NCBI GenBank assembly: GCA_963281155.1
Contig: CAUJLY010000002.1
Span: 6,510,001 to 6,574,000 of the forward strand
Length of the DNA stretch: 64,000 nt
Reading direction: 5' to 3'
Source: Rhabditophanes sp. KR3021
Taxonomy: Eukaryota > Nematoda > Chromadorea > Rhabditida > Alloionematidae
Shown: one piece after another, positions 35,401 to 48,142 of the stretch
How the letters are laid out: the number at the start of each line of letters is the position of its first letter
How positions within the stretch are numbered: the stretch's first letter is position 1
Notes under the pieces: model-generated
Seen by the model: the letters and a program-made list of their open reading frames with translations, nothing else
Told to the model about the DNA's origin: nothing
The model's database searches: none
Position numbers and translations under genes: made by a program

Positions 35401-38400
35401 TGTGTCGACATCGATGAAGTGGACAAAGGCAAGTTAACTTATTTCATGGCGCAGAATGAATATTCTAATTTATTTGAACTGTCTCATTTGACGGGACTGA
35501 TTAGTTTGAAGAAAAGGATTAACAATATATTGGGGAAAGAAAATTCAGTTGTGCTGGAAATTGGGTGCAAAGATGGTGGGGGGAATATTTCGGATGAAAA
35601 AGCGACTGTTAAGTTTGAAGTTGTTAAAGATGATGAGAAGTTAGGAAGTTTCGGGCTATTGAATAAATTTGAATTTGCTCTCAAAGAAGATTCTCCTATC
35701 AATTTGGAAGTAACGAAGATGACAACGATAGGCAATGGTTCATTTGAATTACTTGGCTGTGCATTTTTGACGATAAATGAAGAAACGGGAAGTATCAAAC
35801 TATCCAAAAAACTCGATTACGAACTCGAACCAATTCATTACTGTTATATCAAGTTTGGCAAAGTCTCGCATCCATTAACCATTAATGTAGTTGATGTTAA
35901 CGACAATGCTGTACATTTTACTAATTCAAAGGATATACTTATTAATTTGGATTATCATGTTATTGGACAGGATGTTGGTAGGTTAATGGTTGAAGATGGG
36001 GATGTGAATGATGTGCAGTTTAAATTTGATGTGACTAATGATTTGTTGAAAGTGGATGATAATGGAATTGTTAGATTGGCTAGTGATATTGATGTACAGT
36101 TAAATCAAATTACGGGTGAAGTTGTTGTTAAGGATAATTTTGGGAAGGAGCCGTTTTTTGAGGATAGAAGGAATATTACTGTTTTTATTAATCATTTGAA
36201 TAAGAAGAAATTGCCTAAGAGACAAATTATTTTGAATGTTGAAGAAGAAACTAAGATTGGTACATTTATTGGACAATTACCAAATGACTTTTCGAATAAG
36301 AAAAATACATGGAGATCCCTTTCAAATATTACAAATAATTCAGTGGCTTCTTTTGTAAATGGAACTATCGTTGTGACTGGACACATTAATTACGAGGCTA
36401 ATTCAAATTTCAAAGTTATCTTCTCTGACGACGATGAAGTAGTTGAAGTTATTGTCAACATTTTGGATATCAATAATAATGGACCTATTTGTGGTGATCA
36501 AACATTTTCAATAAGTTCGAGTGTGCCTATTTATTCCAAAGTAGGCAAAGTAATCTGCACTGATAAAGATTCATCAAAAAATAGTGTCTTGGAATATTCA
36601 TTTATCAATTTAAGTGGACAATTTAATATAAATGAATTTTCCGGTGAAATCAGAAGTATAAAAAAAGTTTCTGGTGGTGAATATAAATTAGATGTGCAAG
36701 TTAGTGACAAAGGAAGTTTAAGAACAAAATGTCAGATTTTAGTTAAAGTTACTTCTAATGAAATGGATGAAGTTAAGTTTGAAAAGAAATGGTATTATTG
36801 GGATGTTAACAAAGTACCTAGTATTTATGTCAAAGCATCTAACGCTACCAAAGCTTCTTATTTTATTCAGAATGATAATGGTAAATTTGATATCAATAAA
36901 AGAACGGCTTTGTTGACTACCAAAGCAAATGAAACTTTAGTTTCTGGAATGTACTACAATCTTACTATAATCGGCCAAGCTCCAAATTTGTTACCATCAT
37001 CAACTTTTGTCTTAATTGAACCTTTGAAACCATTAAAATTAAAACCTATATTTATTAATTTGGAAGAACAACTTGAAATACACGACACTTTACACCCTGG
37101 GTCAATTATAAGTCAAGTTTCAGCTATCATTGCTGATCCACGAAACCCAACAACTCACTTGGAGACTATTCTTTATACTATTAGTGGGCCATCAGTAGCT
37201 GAGTATTTTGAAATTGATCTTTATAATGGTGAAATAAAGTTAATCAAAAAGGTAACTTCAAATAAAGAATTCAAGGTAAAGGTGCAAGCTGTTGGAGGTA
37301 ATGGAAAAATTGAGGAAAAGGGGATGGTTATTAAGTGTGTAAGAGATGGTTTATCTTCACCCTTGGAAATCCTAACTTCGGAAATTAAAGTTACTGAAAA
37401 CAACAGACTTGGAACAGTAATAGGTAAAATTCAAATTGCTGGAGATGATTTTTCTGACAATACAATTCTAAAAGTTTTATTTGACACTTCTATGCGGAAT
37501 ATATTCGTTGTTAGTGGAAGTGAATTGATAGCTGTTGAAAAATTGGATAGAGAAGAATTGAGTGAAATCAAAATATTAATGGAACTCAGAAGAGGAAAGC
37601 GATCTGTTAAGAAGTGGATTACAGTTACTGTTATGGGTAAGTGCATACATAATTTCAACTTTAAATAGTTAATTAATACTACTTGTTTAGATGAAAACGA
37701 TCATGATCCCGATTGTGATTTGATTAACTCTGTTTTAGTTAAGATTTTACCGATGACGATTCAACTGCCTTGCATAGACTTAGATTACGGTGTTAATGGA
37801 AGTATCGGGTACAAACTTGAATCTGATAATTCCGACATTTCCGAGCAATTGATAAGTATGGGCCCAAATGGCGATTTATTTGTTGACAAAAGCTTTGAAA
37901 ACTACCAACCCACAGTCAATCCCATTAATGTAAAATTTTCAGTCTACGATCGAGCTTTTGATGAATTACATGGTCGCTTTCTACACGATGGTACACGTAG
38001 ACAAATTTCACGCAAGATCACTTTAATCAGATGGAGAGAATCATTTGATTTTAAATTCGAAAAGAAATCTTATTTAATAGGTTTGTCCAATTTGAAGCTC
38101 GGAAATACAATTGGTTTTGTCAAGATAACTGAAAAGGGGTTGATTCACATAGTTGAGCAAGTTGTTGATGGTTTGAGTAAAAATGAATTGACTTACTTTG
38201 ATGTTAGTGATAATGGTGAAGTCAAGATTATTAGGTCTTTACCAAATCACGTAAGGAAAGTTGTTTTGAAGTTAGTTGCTGTTAATTCAAAGGGATATAC
38301 GGGAGACACTGATCTTATTATTGTCAATGAAAAGCCTGCAAGTTATAAGTGCAATGACTTGGAAAAAGGGATCTTTATGAGTGTGGAGGAAATTCAAAAA

Positions 38401-41400
38401 CCTGGAACTATTGTGGGAAAGGTTTTGAATGTTGACTTTAATGAGGGTGATTTAAAGTTTGAATTCGATTCAAAACACGAGTTGTTAAATAAATGGTTCT
38501 TCTTAAATGAAACAACTGGTTTAATTAAAACAAAACAATTACTTGATTATGAAAGTGAACAAGAAGTATATGGAATCGTATCGATTACCTCTTCATCTCA
38601 AACAACCAAATATCCTATTTCAATCTCCATTTCAAATGTTAGAAATAATTTACCTGAATTTGTGTCTTGCCCTCATGAATACTACGTAAGGGAAGATGCG
38701 CCGATTGGATCGGTTATTGGATCGGTACAGGGAACTGACAAGGATGGGAATAAGTTGAAATATTCGTTGAAATCAAATTATACTAATGTTATAATTAATT
38801 CGGAAAGTGGAATACTTTCAGTTAATGGTGAATTTGATCATGAGAAACAGGCGTTCTATAAAATGTTGCTGCAAATAACGGACAACCAAGGCTTTGTTGT
38901 TGAATGTTTCTCGTATTTGTACATCGAAGATGTCAACGACAATAAATCTTTCCTCCCAAATACAACAACTACAATCCAAGTACCTGAAGACACAACTATC
39001 AATACCAAATTATTTACCTTCAACGTTCAGGATGAAGATGTAGACACTTATTTCAATTATCAAATTTCTCTTCTCTCAAATCCCTTCAACTTGTTTGCTA
39101 TTAATGAAAATGACAATTCACTCTACCTAATTAATTCCCTTGACTACGAAACAACGAAACAACATACTTTAGAAATCACTATCTTCGATAACATTTATCC
39201 AAGCATCATTAATTCCATCAAAATGACTTTAATAATTGAAGTGGTCAACGTAAATGATGAGAAAATTCAATTTGATAATGTAGAAGATTATTTGTTTATC
39301 GGAAAAAGTATGAAGAAGGGTGACATCGTTGGAGCTATCACGGCAGTTAATAATAATTATGGCGGCGTAGTTCAATATAGAATAAACCCTGAATCATTGC
39401 CAGAAGCTCATTTTCTGATTGATCCTATTTTTGGGTATATTTATTTGAATGTTGAAAAAATAATGGAAGAAGAAATGTCCTTTGAGGTTGAAGCGTATGA
39501 TAATCAAAATCCTAAATTGGTTGCGTTTCAACGTGTTGTGGCAAAGATTGAAGTTTCACATGCTGATGACGTTATTGAGATTAAGAGACTTAATATTTCA
39601 ATTAAAGAAAATACTTCTACTGGCTATTTGCTAGCTAAGTTAAATGATTCTCACTTTGGCTATAGTTCATCTGACTATTGCAAATATATTCAATCAAGTG
39701 GAAGTATTTTTTTGGCAAAAGATTTAGATTATGAATTGACCAAAAAAGTGGAATGTGAAATCAAAAATTACGAAGAAAAGATCATAGCAATTGTCTCAAT
39801 AAATGTTGGTAAGTGGCTATTAAAATTTAGTTTGAGCATCTTTTGTTCGCATAAGTTAAATTCATACTTCTTAATTTAAGTATAGCAGCTTTATATCATC
39901 ATTTTTCAGTTGATGTCAATGACAATGCCCCTGAATGGATATACACATTTTCTGAAATCTTAATAATGGAAAATATCGACAAGTCACTAATCATCGAAAC
40001 ATTCAAAGCTACAGATAAAGATTCGCATTTATCAGGTCAAGTCACTTATTCTTTAATAGATGGAAACCAAGATATATTTTGGATGAATGCAACATCTGGT
40101 GAATTAACGATAAAGCAATCCTTAGATAGAGAGTCTTTTGATGTTCATGAACTTACTATCGCAGCTTTTGATTCTGGGTTTCCGAGATTATCTACTAACT
40201 TTAAGACAAAGGTTTCAGTTATCGGTAAGTCATTTTCAAACGTTTTAATTTAAGTAGGAATTATTTTTTTGCTTTTTTTAAATATTAGAACAAATATGAA
40301 TATAAAAAAGAGAAACTAAAATTTTGATTGTCTGTTGTCATCGTAGCTGAATGTGATATTTCCATTAGCTGCAACTTTCATCATACGTCTTCCTTTTTTT
40401 CAAAATAAATCCATGAGAGCGAAGTTGATAGTGGGGATAGGCAGGAATATCAAGCCATATAATAGGCATTGAAAGGTCGAGCCTGAGTTAAAAGTAAAAT
40501 TATATTAAATTGACATTCCACTTACTTTGTTTGGAATAAACCTTTCCTTGTCAGAGAAAACTGATTTCCACAAAGCTATGAGCCGATTAACTTTTCTCTT
40601 ATCTTCCTTTGTAGGATCAAGGACGTGTGGTATGATTCGCACACATTCTCCAATACAAATTAATAGTAATCCATTAATGTACTGCACAATTAGTTGACAA
40701 TTCATTTTATACATAAAGTAGTCAGAAATGGCAAACCATCCAGATGGATCCTAAATAGGGTATTGACTATAATTTAAATATTAACTTACAGTTGAAGCAA
40801 CGGCACCAGACATATTATTTGATATTAATTAACAAAAGATGGACGTTCATTCATTTCTTTAACAGCAACAGTCAAAAGAGTGACTATTTTAAAAGATGTA
40901 GCAATATGAAAAACAAACTTTAAGACAAAATTTGGGTACATTCATCTAAAATTACTCTGCCCTTTTAGATCAAAATGACAATCCCCCTATCTTTGATGCG
41001 CCACTGTATTATCTTAAGTTGGAGGAAAACTCTAAACCCATAGATAACTTGATTACCGTTATTGCAAAGGATAAAGATATTGGGTTGAATGGATATATTT
41101 CATATTCAATTATCTCAAATCAGTACCAAGATTTTCCATTTTCAATTAATATGAAGACAGGCCAAATTTCGTTAGTCAAAAGTCTCGATTATGAAAAAGA
41201 GCAAGTATGGAATTTTACTGTAATGGCAGAAGATAATGGGCAATTCAACAAATTAAATAATCAAGTGAATGTGATTGTTGATGTAAAGAATGTCCATGAC
41301 AATCAACCTGTCATCAGAAACAGCATCGTAGACGTCTTTATCCGGGACACACTCAAAATAGGAGATATAGTTTATGCCATAGACGCTGTTAGTGCTGAAA

Positions 41401-44400
41401 AAGACACTTTAATCTATAGTTTATCGGGCGATGATGCAACTTACTTTGCTATCAATGAAGATGGCCATATTCTCCTTTATTCAATGTACCCAAAAACACA
41501 AAAAGACTTTTCGATTGTTGTTAGTGTTAAGGATTCAATTGATAATGTGGTCTCAATTAACTTAAGCTTTTATCTGACTTCAAAAAGTAAATTTGTAAAG
41601 GTTGCTCCTTTAAGTAAAAGTAGAATTGCTTTGTCGGAGAGTGAGATGAATGAAAATATTTTGAAGGTCGAAGTTTTGAGTGATGATGGAGTTTACAAGT
41701 TTACTATTTTGGCTGGAGATCCTTACAATCATTTTTCAATAGATGCCTTAAGTGGTCTTTTGACGGTTAATAAATTAGATCGTGAAGTCATCAAGGGCTA
41801 TAACTTAGTTATCGGAGTAGCGAAGGAAAACTCCTTGGATCACATGACATACCAAGTTCTCAAAATTCATGTTATTGATGTCAATGAGAAGCCTCAATTT
41901 ATGTTACCTCTGTATGAGATAACGGTGTCTGAAAATAATATCGTTCCAAGACATTTAATTAAAGTTAACTGCGAAGACTTAGATTCTGATTTGAATGGTC
42001 AATTTGAATATTCGATTGTTAAAGGAAATGAAGGTAATGAATTTTCTATCGACAAAATTAGGGGAAATATCACGATAGTCAAAATGTTGGATGCTGAAAT
42101 GGCTGATTATTACAAATTGATTGTCGAAGCAAAAGACAAAGGAAGTCCAAGTTTATCAGACTTTACAATTGTTTCTGTGAAAGTTGATGATTCAGAAAAT
42201 GACAATGGCCCCAAATTCGAAAGACTCCTTTCCTCTGAAATTGTTGAAAATAACGAAATAGGAGCTTTGTTGACGACAATTTATGCTACAGATTTGGACA
42301 AAAGACCAGAAAATAGATTAAATCAATACTATTTAGAATCAGATTTCAATGAAACGTTTTCATTAAACAAAAAGACCGGTGAATTATTTGTTATGACTTC
42401 ATTAGACAGAGAAACCGCCTCTGAATACAAGTTGAAAGTTATTGCAAAGGATGATTATTGGCAGATCACTACTACTTTGTTGGTGACTGTTAAAGGTAAA
42501 TTACATTCATTTAAAAAAATATTCAACATGCCCACTTTTATTTTTTTGCTTCTTCTTAAATATTAAAAATATATTTATTAAATTAAATATTTAAAAGAAC
42601 ATAAATATAGAAGGAACATAAGTTTAATCAAAATAATCTCATTTAAAACCCGCGTGGATACTCCCAACTTTGATGTAGTAGTAGATAGTCCCGGAGTTAC
42701 TCCAATAGATTGAGCTGCGCTGGGAACAGATTCATGGATTATATTATCAGCTTCTTCATTGTACATGTTTGAAGCACCTCTTTCGCATTTTCATTCATAC
42801 TATTTTCTTGTGCATGGGTTTTAAATAGCGCATTAAATAAATCGTAAATACTAACTTACCCTATAAACAATGTAATCTGACATTTTAATTGAGATTAATT
42901 AACAAATGGTGGGTGTTAATTATTCTCTTTAACAGCAACAGCCAGGAGGGTGTCTATTTAAAAGATGAAGTAATATGCAGAAGAACGTTTAGTTGAAAAT
43001 TTATTAGCGTTATTTCAAAAGTTGTTGTGCGTTTTAATCATCATTATTTTTTCAGACCTGAATGATAATATGCCTGTCTTTGAGGAAGATTCACCTTCTT
43101 TAATCAAACTAAATAGAAATGAAAAGTTTGGTGATAATGTCGGCATTGTCAAGGCAATCGATGAAGATGAGGGAAATAATGGAGAAGTTAAATACTTCAT
43201 TGATGGTGAAATAGACTTGGTTTATGTTGAAGCTGATAGTGGTAGAATTAATTTGTTAAGACAAATGGATGAAAATGAAAATAATATTAGTGTCTGGATT
43301 AAGGCGGTAGATAATGGCAATCCAAGGAAAGAATCCAAATTAAAGGTTAACTTCATCAAAAATTTCCAAACTCAAAATTCTATTTCATCCGAAACTGCAA
43401 TGACCTTCCCAAAAAGCCATACTATTTTTGAAAATAGCAACATGAAGCTTGATTTATGGGAAGACACAAGTCTTAATTGCGCTTTGATGCATTTTACACA
43501 AACAGACAAACCTCTAGTTATCTTGAAAACAAATTGCAAAAACAAAGAAATTTGTGAAAATAAAGAAGTCTTTGTCATCAAAAACAATACTTTATACTTG
43601 CAAAAGCAATTAGACTTTGAAAGTGAACGAATTTATCAAATTTTGATTGGTTCTGGAAGTGACACAATGCTATTAGATGTCAATATTAGGGACACAAACG
43701 AATTCCCTGCTATATTTGTAGAAGAAGAAGTTAAGGTAGAAGAGATTGGAGTTAATTCGAAAATCGGTACAATTTTGACATTTCTCCCAGCTATGGATTT
43801 AGATGATGGAAAAGCAGCTGAACTTAACTTCTTCTTGCTTGATACTATGAAGATATTTAATATTTCAAAGAAACAAGGTTTTGTTTCGTTAATCAAGGAA
43901 AAGAAACTTAAGCAATTAAAGGATGACTTTATCGAGCTTGAAGTAATTGTCAAGAATGGATTACTCAAAAGAAGGAGTCCGAAAAAAATGAATATCAAAG
44001 TTAAAGTTGGTGGTACAGTGCCTATCCCAATATTTTCAAATTCTCAATATTTCGCGGATGTTCGCTCAAATATAACTGATTCTGTGATAATTAATTTAGG
44101 ACCAAGTCTTTCCGATGGCTTTAAATATTTGGTTTATCCAGAATCTAAGCAAATGAATGGTATATTTTGTCTTGATTCTGCTAAAGGAGATTTGTCTCTT
44201 TGCAAAGAATTTTTAAAGAAGAAGATTCAATTAGAAAAAGGAAATGTTAAGTTGCTTGCAATCATAGTAAAGAACGGTGAGGAAAAAAGTTTTGCTACAA
44301 TCACTGTTAATATTCAAGAAGATGCCAAGGTTAATTCTGTAAAGAGATTTACATATGTTAGAAATGGTGCTGACAAGGGAACCAATTTAGCGAACCTTGA

Positions 44401-47400
44401 TTTCAAGGCAAATGAGAGTGTTGATTTTGTTAATGAGGAAGACAAAAATATGTTCACAATTGATAAGAAACAAAAAGTTTTGAAAAACAAAGAAACCTTC
44501 AAACGTAACGTCCAAGACTTTTATGATATTCCTATTAAGATATCTGAAAACAAAAGTAGATCACGGATTGAGCATTTCATTATCAATGTTGATGGAGTTT
44601 ACAAGAACGTTTCCTTTGATTCTAAAAAGATCATTATTCAATCTTGGCCCAAAAATATATCACTTTCAATGTTACCATCAACGACAGATTGTTTCATGTT
44701 TGAGCATTCACAAAAAATTCATTTAACTCACTGCCAACTACAACTGCAAAAAAGTCAACAAACTAAGAGTAAATATGAAGTGGAGCAAAACAAACTGGAG
44801 TACCAAATAACTGTCTCACTAAACCAAGACCATCCTGAAGGCGTCTGGCTCAAATTCGACACAACCCCATTCAAAATAAGTAAATTCCTCGAAAAATTAC
44901 AAAGAAAGATGAATGACATGGAGGTGAGAGTTGTTGGCGTTGTCAAAGATAAAGAAGAGAAATTGAATTTATTTGTGTCAATCATCGACACTTATAACAA
45001 AGCCATAGATTCAAAGGAATGTATCAGTATTTTGGAAAAATTCATGAAACATTTAGACGCTTTGATTGATGTCAGAAGTAAATTCTATGAAAATGATTGC
45101 GAAGAACATTTAATCGAGTTTAATGAGTTTATTGAATTTGGATATGCTAATTATTCCTGGTATTCACCGATGTCGAAAGTCGAAAGTGATTGTGCAGTTC
45201 AAAATAATGATGACAGTTCATGTTCGAAGGTGCCCTTGTTTGTAAATCAAATCTTTTTGAGGCACTACCAAACTGCTTCAGAAGGAGATTGCTTAAATGG
45301 TGGAAAATGTTTAGACAATTATTGCCAATGTTTGAAAGGTTTTGAAGGAAATATGTGTCAAAGTGACATTGATGAATGTCGTCTTAACAAAACTTTGTGT
45401 GGAACTGAAGGAAAATGCATTAATTTACCTGGTTCTTATAAATGTATTTACAAAGAAACTACTGAATCGCCAGTAATCAACAAACTTTATGGCTTTACTT
45501 ATGGCAGTCATATTTCAACGCAATTGAAATCAAAGGAAATAGATTCAATTTCGTTTGACTTTATCACAAATTATAATGACGCTATTTTATTGTACTCATT
45601 TGACCCTCAAAATGTCAATGAATATTTTGTTGTTGATATGGTTGATGGGCGTATTAGACTTAGTTTGAATAGAAGTGTGACTGAAGAAATTATTACTGAA
45701 TTTTTGGATGTTCCTGTCAACGATGGGCTACTCAAAAGACTCCTAATTAAATTCACATATCAAAACATTGAAGTTCAAGTCCTCGATTGTTCAAAAGAAG
45801 TTTGTTCTGCTTGTGTTGACAATGATAAATGCAAAAAAATTGTGGATACTATTTACGGCCATTATTCATTACCATCAAATAAATTAATCTTTGGAGGCAC
45901 AGGTGAAATAGAAGAAATTAGAAAAAGAAAAGGTATCGTTATCAGCAATATGTTTTCTGGATGCGGAACAAACTTTAAGATTAATGATGAAGTCCTACCA
46001 GACTATGAAATGCATCTCGAGCAAATACTTGATTACTGCCCATTGACAGCACCAAAAAATAAATGTGGTCTAGATACGTGTGGAAATTATGGGAAATGCC
46101 AAAATATATGGGATGGATTCAGGTGCAATTGTAATGGTGGTTATGATTCTTATGATTGCGGAGAAATGACTTATTCGGTTAGTTTAAGTGGAGGCCAATT
46201 AGCTTTAGAGTTGTCTTCATTTGCCAAAGAACAATTTGCCTTTGTACCAATTGAAAAAGATGTTTTCGCGGAGAAGCAAAATTTTGTCAGTAAAATTATT
46301 CAAAAAAGAACTTTAAATTTAAGTGGTGCAACCAAAATTCCTCACTTATTTATTGACAACCAGCAACATTTACCTGTCTTTTTGCAAAATGCAACCAATG
46401 AAAGAATCGAACTCGACGTCAAAACAAATAATACCGATGGTGTAATCATGTCTATTTATTCCAACTCAAACAACATAATCGGAATGATTCAACTAATTAA
46501 TGGAACAGTAAATTATGGTCTTTATAATGGATTGACAAACTTAGTTCAAATAGTTGTTCAAAAGCATGTTTCAGATGAAAGGTGGCATCGTATTACAGTT
46601 GAATCTTTTGACTTTGGCCGTAGATTGAAATTTCAAGTAGACGGGGTTGGTAGAGAAATTCGCTTAGATATCCCTATGCCTCCTATAATACATGAAGATC
46701 TAGCTGCCATTTTGATTGGAGCTGCCAAATCAACTAGTTTTGCTGCGTATGATGGTTGTATTAGAAGGCTAGTTGTAAATGGAATGGGCCAGAATTTGAT
46801 TATGTCAACAAAAAAACAAGCAACTGATATCTTTTCCATTAAAACTTTGGGCAAAGTGGATGTTGGTTGTCAAAATAAACAATACACTATACTAGATGAT
46901 GATGATTGTGAGAATTGTATGATGGATATTGAAAATGGCATATTCGGAAGTACCAAAGAAACAACCTTCATTGTAGTTGCCTCAATAATCATATTTTTGA
47001 TTTTACTATTGTTAACAGCAATTTATTGGTTACTTGCAAATTGCAAACATCCCAAACACAAGAACAAAGCAAATCAAAAGCCAATGGAAGAAAATGGAAT
47101 GAGTAGTTTGAATAACTTTGCCTAGAACTTTTACATCTTATCAAAATCCGGATTTAACTAATTTTTCACCCTATGCCAGCACAAACAATAATATCGCAAT
47201 TTCCTATTCCGGTGCTCATCTAAATCATGCCTTTTCATCAAACTCAACTGCACTCCAGCATAACAATAATAAATTTGAAACAGCTCTTCATATTTACGAT
47301 GCCCCTTCCTCACATTCATACGTAGAACCGGCAAATTTAGCTAAAAATTACCATTATATTCCAACTTTAGAAATGGATGCAACACATAACAATTCCAGTG

Positions 47401-47576
47401 AAACCTTAAATAGTTCTAATCAAGGGACAATAAAAAGATGTCGCAGATTGTTAACATTTTCGGTAAAAGAAGGTGCGACCAATAGTTGCCCTCCAACAGC
47501 TCTTTCTTATTACCGAGATGAAGAAGAGGAAGAAGAGGACGTGTATGCCTTTGGAAGAGAAAGTCCCTATTTGTAA
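32473..47576 (+). CDS. cdh-4: Giant Fat-like cadherin (CDH-4 class)
   Basis: Atypical cadherin for cell adhesion and planar or neuronal patterning. Eight exons: 32473-32835, 32890-33152, 33494-34182, 34745-37636, 37691-39808, 39910-40224, 40969-42495, 43056 onward. Signal peptide MVRVSNFILLFATYIIST. Dozens of cadherin repeats follow, many with DVNDN-type calcium motifs (DVDDNEP, VDVNDNAPE, DQNDNPPIF, DLNDNMPVF) and LDRE/LDYE signatures. After them come an EGF (CLNGGKCLDN), a calcium EGF (DIDECRLNKT), LamG, another EGF (CGNYGKCQN), a second LamG, and a membrane helix (ASIIIFLILLLLTAIYW, about 46970-47035). The frame stops at 47125, but the +1 frame continues 150 codons as a plausible cytosolic tail. 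With the shift the length is 4228 residues, near CDH-4. The orthology call is tentative. Confidence 0.88.
34338..34490 (-). mobile_element. Possible retroelement integrase-tail relic in cadherin intron 3
   Basis: Within the 562-bp intron 34183-34744, a minus-strand frame ends at 34338 and reads YCGVLNADRIKAYSDN, like the 'HVDRLKPY' tail of LTR retrotransposon integrases. A preceding HYVEHGTKRMRQ segment is in another frame. Too short to classify; it could be chance. No terminal repeats seen. Confidence 0.25.
40450..40813 (-). CDS. Nested small protein A in cadherin intron 6
   Basis: Three exons on the strand opposite to the cadherin: 40813-40790, 40750-40526 and 40482-40450, phases all matching, 93 residues. 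Exon 1 codes MSGAVAST; the introns are 39 and 43 bp with GTAAGT donors and TTTAG/CTCAG acceptors. The middle exon has a hydrophobic segment (CQLIVQYINGLLLICIGE) and a basic end (KEDKRKVNRLIALWKSVF). Probably a small membrane protein; no family recognised. The third exon could be read in another phase that would add a second hydrophobic helix. Its promoter region (about 40814-40915) is duplicated in front of nested gene B. The gene fills most of a cadherin intron that otherwise would be of normal size. Confidence 0.5.
40814..40915 (-). promoter_or_regulatory. Promoter repeat, copy A
   Basis: About 100 bp upstream of nested gene A share clear base identity with 42884-42990: a TTAATTAACAAA block near the ATG, a CTGTTGCTGTTAAAGA core, and a TTTAAAATAG/TTTAAATAGA TATA-like element about 70 bp from the start codon. 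The matched blocks occur in the same order and spacing in both introns. Confidence 0.6.
42578..42883 (-). CDS. Nested small gene B in cadherin intron 7 (incomplete model)
   Basis: Minus strand. ATG at 42883 opens a 24-nt exon (MSDYIVYR, 42883-42860) followed by GTAAGTTA, the same exon length, start dipeptide (MS) and donor as nested gene A. Downstream a frame starting ASNMYNEEADNIIHESV runs on through AAQSIGVTPGLSTTTSK to a hydrophobic end with its stop at 42578. The acceptor joining the two is not certain; a CACAAGAAAATAG acceptor near 42800 gives a short frame only. The downstream protein sequence is not visibly related to gene A, so shared ancestry may cover only promoter and first exon. 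Could be partly decayed. Confidence 0.35.
42884..42990 (-). promoter_or_regulatory. Promoter repeat, copy B
   Basis: Partner of 40814-40915. Contains TTAATTAACAAA, CTGTTGCTGTTAAAGA and TTTAAATAGA in the same order before the ATG at 42883. Confidence 0.6.
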
Positions 47577-48142
47577 TCAATTGATCTCTTGGCATATTTT
47601 ATGTGCAAAAAACTATATTAGAATGTATATTATTATAATAAAAAAATTTAAAAAGCTCGTTTGTTTATCTGAACACTATACGTATGGGTGTTAGTGATTG
47701 TCTTAGAAAATATATCTTCTTACCATGTCAATGTAAGGTTTTGATAAATTAAACGTTTTTAATATACGTATTTTTAATTTACATGGCTATATTTGGACAA
47801 ACTGAACCAATTTTTATGTAGTTTTTCAACAACTGTTGAATATTTAACTATACAAATGGCTACTTCGATGTAACTGATTGTAATATCCAAGTTAATGAGG
47901 CACATCCCAATTTGAAGCATGTCACCTTTCTGATTAATTTAAAAAAAGAAGATAAATTCATACCAAATGTTCCGGATCTTGATTCTAATTTTTTGATGGT
48001 ATTCTAACATTTAAGCTTTTCTCAATAAATGTTGTACTTATGTTAAGGATATAATACTTATTAGATCTAATTTATATAAAGTCAACTTTATTAGCCAAAA
48101 CTTTATATAGTATTTCTGACTGTATATCAAACAGATAATAAC
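47577..48142. other. Convergent intergenic spacer, cadherin and SLC6
   Basis: AATAAAAA at about 47637-47645 is a likely cadherin poly(A) signal. The rest is AT-rich with no gene seen. Confidence 0.4.

Noticed and set aside
47118..47125. Programmed +1 recoding at the cadherin TAG
   Set aside because: No known stimulatory element visible, and other single-base clashes in the window make an assembly or allele indel more likely; kept only as a finding to check.
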